From: Aurelia coerulea
Taxonomy: Eukaryota; Cnidaria; Scyphozoa; Semaeostomeae; Ulmaridae
Assembly: GCA_039566865.1 (NCBI GenBank)
Contig: CM076951.1
Span: 16,873,484-16,937,483 of the forward strand
DNA: 64,000 nt
Direction of reading: 5' to 3'
Of the stretch, positions 56,845-64,000 are shown in pieces. A program made the translations under genes and the position numbers. The notes beneath the pieces were generated by a model. That model worked only from the letters and a program-made list of their open reading frames with translations, was not told where the DNA came from and did no database searches. Position 1 is the first letter of the stretch. The number at the start of each line of letters is the position of its first letter.

Positions 56845-57671
56845 ACATGTTCAGTTATGCGCGCTTTGTCAACGTTCGTTCACCGAGCCCATTTTAAGGA
56901 TTTGCAGCTGCAATGCAGCGTAAATGAACAAAACTTCATCCAGGAGTTCTGCATTTAGAAGACTACATATAGCTCCAAACAGCTCCCAGCGCAAAGCTTC
57001 CTGCGCCTATGCCTATGTGTGAACACACAAATCTGTGCCATTTCATTCCCATTCCTTTATCGGAAAGTCTATAAGTCCCGGTTTGAGTAAAATTTTGTTG
57101 TCATTGTTGTTGTTGTTGTTATTGTTGTTATTGTTGCTGTTGTGATGCGATAACTGGAACTATCATAGAGTCTATTAAAACGGAGTAATGCGATGATGGT
57201 GTGGCAGATAAAAGCAAGTTCTTAGGGGAACAGTGAAAAATAACAAAAATTGTACGAAGATCACCCAAATTTAGATGCAGGTATTACCATATGAATTCCC
57301 GTGAAGTACGTAGTTAATGGAGCAGATGTGGATTAAGTGAATTGAAAGGGGGAACAGATTGGTTTATTATTATTCATTGCAGGATCAGAGCCTTGCCACA
57401 AACCACTACCGGAAAAAGATCGTTGAAGACGGGAGAAACCAAATTGCAGATTACACGTTATTTTTATTAGACTGGTAGGCAGTTTCTTAAATTTTTTGGC
57501 CATTAGTTTCAGAGTTAATTTGAAACTATTATTCAGCTTTGACAAAAAAATGTCAAAACAAAAATTTTGCTTTTTATATTCAACTTTCGAAAAATTGAGC
57601 CTACTATTTCGTATAAGCGGTTTCTTATGCAACTGGAAAATATTAAAAAAGATCACAATGTCCACAAGATA
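56845..57671. other. no recognisable gene; (TTG)n tract
   Basis: Non-coding. TTGTTGTTGTTGTTATTGTT-type simple repeat at about 57097-57142. Confidence 0.45.
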
Positions 57672-58105
57672 ATCGGTTGTTTGCCGGTCGGTGGTAAGTG
57701 GTTTCCTTGGTCGGTGGTCGCTGGTAAGTGGTTTTCTTGGTCGGTGGTAAGTGGTAAGTGGTTTTCTTGGTTGGTGGTAAGTGGTTTTCTTGGTCGGTGG
57801 TAAGTGGTTTTCTTGGTCGGTGGTAAGTGGTTTTCTTGGTCGGTGGTAAGTGGTAAGTGGTTTTCTTGGTCGATGGTAAGTGGTAAGTGGTAAGTGGTTT
57901 TATTGGTTGGTGGTAAGTGGATTGTTGGTCGGTGGTCGGTGATAAGTATGGTCGGTGGTAAGTGGTTTGTTGGTCGGTGGTCGGTGGTTTTCGTGGTCGG
58001 TGGTGTTGGTCGGTGGTCGGTGTTGCTGGTCGGTGGTCGGTCTGGTTGATGCGGTCGGTGGTATGTGGTCGGTGTGGTCGGTGGTAAGTGGTTGTACACC
58101 ACGCC
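57672..58105. repeat. right inverted arm of the giant element
   Basis: Tandem GGTCGGTGGTAAGTGGTTTT-type units ending at GTACACCACGCC (58105). Complement of the left arm at 34592-34815 but about twice as long. Confidence 0.9.
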
Positions 58106-58147
58106 AAAGTTCACGGGTTCTTTAATTCACTTTTGGGACATTCCTAT

Positions 58148-58210
58148 CCAATCTATCTTCCCCAAGGGAATTTATGACCTATAAAAACGTGACCTGGCCA
58201 TTCTTCTTCA
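58148..58210 (+). promoter_or_regulatory. core promoter: CCAAT box, TATA box, initiator
   Basis: CCAAT at 58148-58152, TATAAAAA at 58180-58187, and an initiator-like TTCAGC with a likely +1 A at 58210, 30 bp from the TATA start. Correct spacing ahead of the ATG at 58289. Confidence 0.7.
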
Positions 58211-58288
58211 GCAACTCGCTCAACTTGCAAGAGCTGATAATTCGATACCGTCGCTGCCAAAGCTAATTCAGTGTAAAGTCTCTCAGTC

Positions 58289-59602
58289 ATGGCTCAAATT
58301 CGAGAAGCTCAGGTTCCAGTAGCAGTACCAGAAGCAGTCATAAATGATGCTTTAGCAGTTCAGAAAGAAGCAGTTACTCTTCAACAGAACATGCCCCAGC
58401 AGAACGTAGCTCAGCCAGTAGTCGCCAAAGCTCCAGCGTTGTACGTGAGTGATAATTTCTTTCTCAAAACAAACTTAATTTCAAGTGTTAATTGGCTTTG
58501 CATGCTATCGAGATATCTTGTGTTAACGTTTTACCAGCCAAGACTAACCCTTCTCTTAGATAAAACAAGTGTTTTCCTTTGCAAAATGTCAGTTACAAAC
58601 TTGCACGTGCAGTTTAACAGAGTTGTTTGGATACGCTACAGTCTCTACAAAACCTTTTAGAATTTTTAGATACGCTGGTATTGTAGGACACTTGTCATCA
58701 TTTGGAATATCATAACCAATGTGGCACTTTTAAAGGACCCGTTAAATCTCAATTTTGTGGCTTTGCAGGAGACCTACCCATTTAATTTTGAAATATCACA
58801 ACCAATGTGACTCTGCAAAAGACCCGTTAGATTTCGATATTTTGTGGCATTGCAGGAGACCTACCCATCACATCTTTGAAATATAATAACCAATGTGGCT
58901 CTGCAAAAGACCTGTTAGATTTCGATATTTTGTGGCATTGCAGGAGACCTACCCATCACATCTTTGAAATATAATAACCAATGTGGCTCTGCAAAAGACC
59001 CGTTAGATTTCGATATTGTGTGGCATTGCAGGAGGCATACTGTAAAAGCTCTGTTTAACCCCCCCTCTATCTATTTAACTCCCTCTCTAATAAGCCCCTC
59101 CCCTCTGAGCTAAAGAAACATTTTTAAATAAGCCACCCCCTCTCTGTAGCCAGCCCCTTTTTGCGTATCAATTTCCAGTAGTTTACAAAAGATTTCCCAA
59201 TTATGTAGCTAAAACAAGTTTGCATGCTAATTTTTTATATGGTTTAGGATAGAACTGTGTCAAATTTCTGTTTTTATTTTCTTTTTATTATTCTATGATT
59301 TATTATTATATCATAGTTTGCTTATTGAAAATATTTTAAAGTTACAGAGCTATTTATCCTTTTTTCTTCAGCCTCAAAATGATATTGAGGAAATTTTAAA
59401 AAGGGTGGAAGCTCTTGAAAAGAAACAGCAACCAACAGCAGATGATTTAAAGAGGGAAATTATCCAGTATGCCCTGCGGCGGGCAACTGATTTTGACAAA
59501 TATCAAGCCTTAGAAAAGGCTGAATATCTAAAGTTTTTTGCCCGCGGACAAAAAAGCAGATTATTAATCGATGTTGCGCTCTACTCTTTTAGAAAGGATT
59601 AA
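58289..59602 (+). CDS. two-exon host gene, unrecognised 128-residue protein
   Basis: Exon 1 58289-58444 starts MAQIREAQVPVAVPEAVIND in good context (CAGTCATGG) and ends before GTGAGT. Exon 2 59372-59602 begins after TTTTTCTTCAG and ends with TAA. Both junctions are phase 0. The product is 52 plus 76 residues. The N-terminus is Ala/Val/Gln-rich (TLQQNMPQQNVAQPVV). The C-terminus is charged and helical (IEEILKRVEALEKKQQPTAD, then DKYQALEKAEYLKFFARGQK). No signal peptide or membrane segment. No family recognised, and further exons inside the 927-bp intron cannot be excluded. It has its own TATA promoter and a poly(A) signal. It is the only gene in the window without damage. Confidence 0.7.
58700..59035. 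repeat. 88-bp tandem repeat in the intron
   Basis: TGCAGGAGACCTACCCA-type anchors at about 58763, 58851, 58939 and 59027. Each unit contains an acceptor-like CATTGCAGG. Confidence 0.88.
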
Positions 59603-59671
59603 CCGCCCCGTGGGTCAATTTAACCCGTTAATGCCCAAATTGTTATTTGTAGTTCATAGTGATTCAAAGCA

Positions 59672-59681
59672 AATAAATAAA
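59672..59681 (+). terminator. polyadenylation signal of the host gene
   Basis: Overlapping AATAAA hexamers at 59672 and 59676, 70 bp after the stop codon. Confidence 0.6.
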
Positions 59682-59979
59682 CCCCCAAATATGAAACATT
59701 ACACAATCAAAACCCCATGCAACCGTGATTTCAAAGTTTTACAGAACAAAATGTACAATGCCCCATATAGGGTGCAGAAGGCATGAGAGGGAGTGTGTAT
59801 TCCAATGTGGACAAATATGTGTCCGTGATTTATTTTATCATCTTTATCCGCTGGTGCTATCAAATCAATTTAGTGTTAAAATAAGAAAGAAACACAACAG
59901 TTCTCTTGCATTTTCTTTATATTTCAACTTTTCCTAATGCTTTTACAATGGCTCTTAGTCTCAATGACAAACTAACTCA

Positions 59980-62181
59980 GTAACTAATATTGATGCCATT
60001 CTTCCATGCGATGATCACGCAGTCCAACTTCACATTTTTTGCATCCTTTACGTGTATTTTTCCCGCACAAGGCACACCTCTTTTGTGTTCCCATGTATAT
60101 TTGGTAATGATCAATGTGATCAAACCTTACACCCCCCTTGACTCGTTTCGAGGCAGGAGGAATACAGTCTCTTGGTTGTCTCGAATGGTCAATTCTGTGT
60201 ACTCTGTGCTTCTGCAGAAGTATGTTGGCTATTTCTCGGCGAAAAGCAAGTCTTGTTCTTCAGTTTTCTTTTGTCGATACAGAATCCAGGCATTGCTCAG
60301 AACCATATCGATTGGCCAAATAAAAAGTGGTCACTACCAATTTTTTGACCTGATGCTGATCCGATAGTGTGCTATGTTCTGGTCTGCCCTGTCAACACCT
60401 CCCATATATTTGTCATACGAAGCAACGGCGTTTGGTTGGGATACTTGAATGGTCTTTTTATCAGCTGAACTCCACCTAGAAACATCTGTGATTGGATTTT
60501 AGCTGCTCAAAATTTGATGCAACATAGACGGGGTGGTTGTCGTTCCAGCCAATTACGGTCAAAAGGGCCATCAGTATTGGTTCTCTGGTCATAGTAACAT
60601 CAAGCTTTTTTCTTCAAATCATCAGCAGTGGTGATTGGACAATCATTGAACTTGTTTTCCTGATGGTTCCTGTTGCATTTATTTTGTGTTCTCGTAAATG
60701 CTTCAGTAGGCGGAAGGAGGTAAAGAAGTTGTCCATGAAGATGTGCTGTTAGCTATCTTGTGGCAATGTTTCAGCTGCTCTGAGGACAGCTTTTTCTCCA
60801 AGACCCCAGGTGGTGGCACTTGATTTGGAGTTAGTGCCACCCTTAGCTCCTTGGTATACATCAAAATCAAGAACATACCCAGATGCTTCTGCCATCATCC
60901 AAATTTTATACCCTACTCTGACTGGTTTATTTTGAATTCTTTGTTTAGAGCTATTACGTCCATAGTACGGCACTATTGCCTCGTCTACTGATTTGTTGTT
61001 CCTGTTGGGTACAAACTTATGGCATCGATAATTCAGCATGTCATAATAAGGGGCCTAGTTTAGCCATTTTATCATCTTTGGCTAAATTGTTGTTATCTGC
61101 AAGATGGACAACTGACACAAGCTCTTCAAACCTATTGCAAGAAATATTATTAGCCACTGCCAGGCAGCATACATCATCTGCATTTTCCCAGTACATCCTG
61201 CGTTGTGGAAGGTTGTTGTATCCTGTAATGATCAGTATAGCCAGGAATATGTACATTTCTGAATGATTCGTTTCAAACGTAGTCTTGTTTTTGTCTCTTT
61301 TGGCGTATAAATTTGTCATTTCTACCAAATAATAGATAAGATCATCATCAAAGTAGAGTCAAAATAGATAATGTGGTGTCACAAAAGAATAAATACAATT
61401 TGGCTGGTGTTCAGTGGTAACAGTTTTTTCATATCCTTTTTGCACCAAAACTATTTTCCCCAATGGTGGCTGTGACATTGAAAGGTTAGGGACAGGCGGA
61501 AGAATATCCTGTCCTTCGTGATAATCCTCCAATGAATCTGAAAGATATTCAGATATTGAAGAATCATTGCTGCTCTCATCGGTTACTAGCAGGTCAGAGT
61601 TGACATCAGAAAGATTGTCTACAATGTGTCCTAAAGTAAACAACATCATCAGTTTGCAATTTTAATTTCAAATTCAATTGAATAGTTTTAGCCACAACTT
61701 GTAAAAAATCCCCATGCATACTTTCAAGGCTAATGTGAAATGGGAACTATTTGCTGTATAGACGAATGAACAAATTTAACAACATTGGTCATTTAGTAAT
61801 GTCGTATATTTTTTAGATTAATTTTTCTACAAGACTGCTGTACAACTCAATTTGAAAAGCTATCAATCGGACTATGCTTTTTTACACTCACAGGATGTTG
61901 TAATTACCGCCAATTTGAATTTTCCTTCACTATCCCAAAAATAGATCAAATTTTGTGGAAAAAATCAAGCTACCTGATAGTCTGATTGTGCCATTTTTTG
62001 TTCTAATATGTACTTCAGCTTCAGGTTGAGCTTTGAGCTGCGCTGGGGCCATGTGGCTCATATTCACATCTGGGGCATCTTCATTGTCACTGTCTTCTGC
62101 TGAAATTTCTCCATCAGATGGAATGAAAATGTCACCATCAAATAAGCCATAAATTTTTTTCCATTTCTTTGAGAACCTCAT
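59980..62181 (-). pseudogene. piggyBac (PGBD-like) transposase gene, full length but decayed
   Basis: Minus-strand piggyBac-family transposase (DDE nuclease cutting at TTAA). Exon 1 62181-61974 is acidic (DGEISAEDSDNEDAPDV) and ends CAG then GTAGCT. Exon 2 begins at 61630 after ACTTTAG, with matching phase. In order: VEMTNLYAKRDKNKTTF, VDEAIVPYYGRNSS (first Asp), GYKIWMMAEASGYVLDFDVY, FMDNFFTSFRLLKHL (second Asp), GGVDRADQNIAHYR (third Asp), then a Cys-rich end KRCALCGKNTRKGCKKCEVG. Damage: in-frame stops near 61361 and 60750, a frameshift near 61042 and further frame changes after 60650. The N-terminal piece at 6.5-7.2 kb is a different copy. Subterminal inverted motifs (AGGGTGCAGAAGGCAT near 59770 and its near complement at 62780-62815) suggest the element ends lie outside this span. 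Confidence 0.88.
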
Positions 62182-62320
62182 TCAAGGTGTATCTGAATTA
62201 AACAAAAAAAGGTGAAACAGGTGAAATTTTTCAACAGCTTTATTGTCGAAGATAGTTAACAACATCTACAAGTTATTTTTAAGAATCAATCAATAAAGGG
62301 GAGTTACACATGAAAATATA

Positions 62321-62582
62321 CCGGGTATCCCATAAAAAGGTAACAGATTTGATGGGGACTAGCGATAAGAGTATAAGTCAAATCGATCCTAAATAAGTTT
62401 TGGAGTACTCTTTGATAGTTAACTTGAAGATTAAAACCTCGAAATTCAATTTAAAGCAAATTCAAGAAAAATAATAAGAAACAATAATAATAAGAACAAT
62501 AACAACAATAAGAAAAAATTCAACTTAAATTCTTATTGCTAGCCCCAATCCAACCCTGTTACCTTTTTTCTGGGACACCCGG
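62321..62582. mobile_element. mariner-type MITE (CCGGGTATCCC ends)
   Basis: 262 bp between TA (62319-62320) and TA (62583-62584). Ends CCGGGTATCCCATAAAAAGG and its near complement. Related to 35131. Confidence 0.85.
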
Positions 62583-63148
62583 TACATTCCAACATTTCTG
62601 TGATAAAAATGTAAATACAGTTGATTGTTCTTTGTTCAATGTTTTTTTGTGTAAAACATTGTTAATTGACTTAAGTTAGTATGATGAGCATTCAGTTTCC
62701 ACTGCAAAACATATACATGCAACCAGAGAGTAAAAGTTTAGCGACTGTCCCATCACGGAAAACACGTCCCCTCTAATGCATTCTGCACCCTTTTAGGGTG
62801 CATGACTATTCTGTTCAATTATTCCTCATGGAAATGCTAAAGCATTGAAAAAATTATGTAAATATTTTACCAAGGGATATCTTTAACTGGGCACAACAAG
62901 TATTTGATGATAATAAGGATTTAAAGTTAATAAACTGTGAAAGGAAACGTTACCTTTTGAAATCCGTTGAAATCCTTTGGCAGCCATCTTGAATTTCAAA
63001 AGGTCTGGGTGCTAGTAAACTGCCGACTATGCAATTTCTTGTTCAAAATCTTATCACCAAACAAAATATAAAAGACTAACACCATAAACATTGACAAATT
63101 GGTGGTTCTGTAGGAAAATAATTTGAAATTTACAAGTGTGCCCGTTAA

Positions 63149-63295
63149 AGGGTCTGTTTCATCCAGCATTCATTGCACGTGCCGTTTGTTGATGTTCCTT
63201 TGTTGTCCGCCATTTTCATGGCCCATGAAAATGGTGGACAACAAAGGAACATCAACAAACGGCACGTGGAAGGAATGCTGGATGAAACAGACCCT
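63149..63295. mobile_element. palindromic TTAA MITE
   Basis: 147 bp, almost perfectly self-complementary (AGGGTCTGTTTCATCCAGC at both ends), flanked by TTAA at 63145-63148 and 63296-63299. piggyBac- or Kolobok-type by target site. Confidence 0.88.
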
Positions 63296-63329
63296 TTAAC
63301 CCTTTACCTCTTTTGAGTGTCAGTGGTGG

Positions 63330-64000
63330 GCTCACCAAAAATTTTAGCTAAAAATTGAAATTTCGTCAAATTGCTCCAAAATCGGTACAAAGCCTATATC
63401 AAACATGCTGATTATGTATATGAACAAAGATTTTGAAAATCTTGTCACCAAAGTGGTCCAAATGGCACACAAAGTGGCACAAATGACCAAAAATTTAACT
63501 TTCATAGAATTATCTCAAAATTAGTAATAAGCCTATTTGAAACATGCTGATTACGAATATGAACAAAGATTTTGAAACTATTGTCAGCAAAGTGGTCCAA
63601 ATGGCACACAAAGTGGCACAAATGATCAAAAGTTTAGATTGCATAGAATAATATCAGAATTAGTAAAGGGCCTATTTCAAACATGCTAATTACGAATATG
63701 AACAAGGTTTTTTGAAAATAATGTTACCAAAGTGGTCCAAATGGCACACAAAGTGGCACAAATGACCAAAAATTTAACTTGCATAGAATTATCTCAAAAT
63801 TAGTACAGAACCAATTTCAAATATGCTAATTACGAATATCTGCGTAATTTCTCAAAATGATATCACCAAAGTAGTCCATGTGTTACAAAATGTGGCACAA
63901 ATAGCAAAAAGTGAATGATTTGAAATGTCTGAAAATTTGAACAGCCCCTACTTCATATATGTGCTGATCACGATTATGAGCAGAACAAGTGAAAATGTTG
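63330..64000. repeat. about 140-bp satellite, at least 4.5 copies
   Basis: GTGGTCCAAATGGCACAC recurs at about 63453, 63592 and 63732, with a diverged copy near 63871. Runs off the right edge. Contains AAACATGCTGATTACGAATA. Confidence 0.88.

Larger units (their letters stand above)
34592..58105. mobile_element. giant (23.5 kb) foldback/Mutator-like element
   Basis: Left end GGCGTGGTGTACAACCACTT; the right end is its exact reverse complement, with about 42 terminal bases identical. Directly outside both ends is AAAGTTCAC (34583-34591 and 58106-58114), a 9-bp target duplication. The arms (34592-34815 and 57672-58105) consist of tandem ACCACTTACCACCGACC-type units. The interior holds later insertions (36103-38124, 42979-43486, 47250-47846, 47890-48909, a LINE, the Penelope cluster) and about 12 kb of other DNA including a three-unit 1.3-kb tandem repeat. 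No Mutator-type transposase was recognised, so it was probably moved by enzymes supplied elsewhere. Confidence 0.85.

Noticed and set aside
57643..58114. Thr/His/Pro-rich minus-strand proteins
   Set aside because: These are translations of the tandem arm repeats of the giant element.
59619..59640. TTAACCCGTTAATGCCC as the left terminus of the piggyBac gene at 60-62 kb
   Set aside because: No matching inverted terminus was found on the right side, so the element ends were left undefined.

Overview
The window looks like a transposon-dense stretch of an AT-rich metazoan genome. Evidence for this: spliced coding pieces with GT-AG junctions; many families of metazoan transposable elements (BEL/Pao, Ty3/gypsy, non-LTR LINEs, Penelope-like, piggyBac, PIF/Harbinger, hAT, Tc1/mariner and Mutator/foldback-type); and a short TTAGGG-type telomeric tract. 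A marine invertebrate such as a cnidarian fits the repertoire, but that is inference. Only one gene looks like an intact host gene: a two-exon gene at 58.2-59.7 kb with a CCAAT box, a TATA box and a polyadenylation signal. Its product is not recognised.

Layout. 0-8.5 kb (mostly minus strand): a LINE endonuclease scrap, a hAT (ZMYM1/DUF4371-like) pseudogene fused to a BEL/Pao integrase scrap, a larger BEL/Pao integrase end, a cluster of short GC-rich hairpins, a piggyBac fragment inserted at TTAA into a BEL/Pao gag, and a BEL/Pao RT-RNase H. 8.6-11.1 kb: a mariner-type foldback MITE and a 5'-truncated LINE with a poly(A) tail. 11.4-19.5 kb: two unrecognised gene-like loci, the second interrupted by four MITE or foldback insertions. 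20.4-26.0 kb: an almost complete Ty3/gypsy element (LTRs 1 difference in 279 bp, TSD TCCAG) inside an older MITE. 26.0-28.3 kb: a Harbinger transposase interrupted by two MITEs. 30-34.5 kb: a LINE split by nested insertions three levels deep.

34.6-58.1 kb is the most striking part. Both ends carry inverted arms built from repeats of the type ACCACTTACCACCGACC, with the terminal ~42 bp identical. Immediately outside both arms is the same 9-bp sequence, AAAGTTCAC. This marks 23.5 kb as one insertion of a foldback or Mutator-like giant element. It has since received another foldback element, several MITEs, a LINE and a 6.3-kb cluster of Penelope-like elements (PLEs) that lack the GIY-YIG endonuclease. 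One PLE copy contains a telomeric repeat tract inside its RT frame. The giant element landed about 65 bp upstream of the TATA box of the host gene.

58.1-64 kb: the host gene with an 88-bp tandem repeat in its intron, a decayed but full-length piggyBac transposase gene with a preserved intron, a mariner MITE, a palindromic TTAA MITE and a ~140-bp satellite running off the right edge. There is no operon or multi-gene pathway here. The features relate to each other through nesting, and target-site duplications let the insertion order be read.
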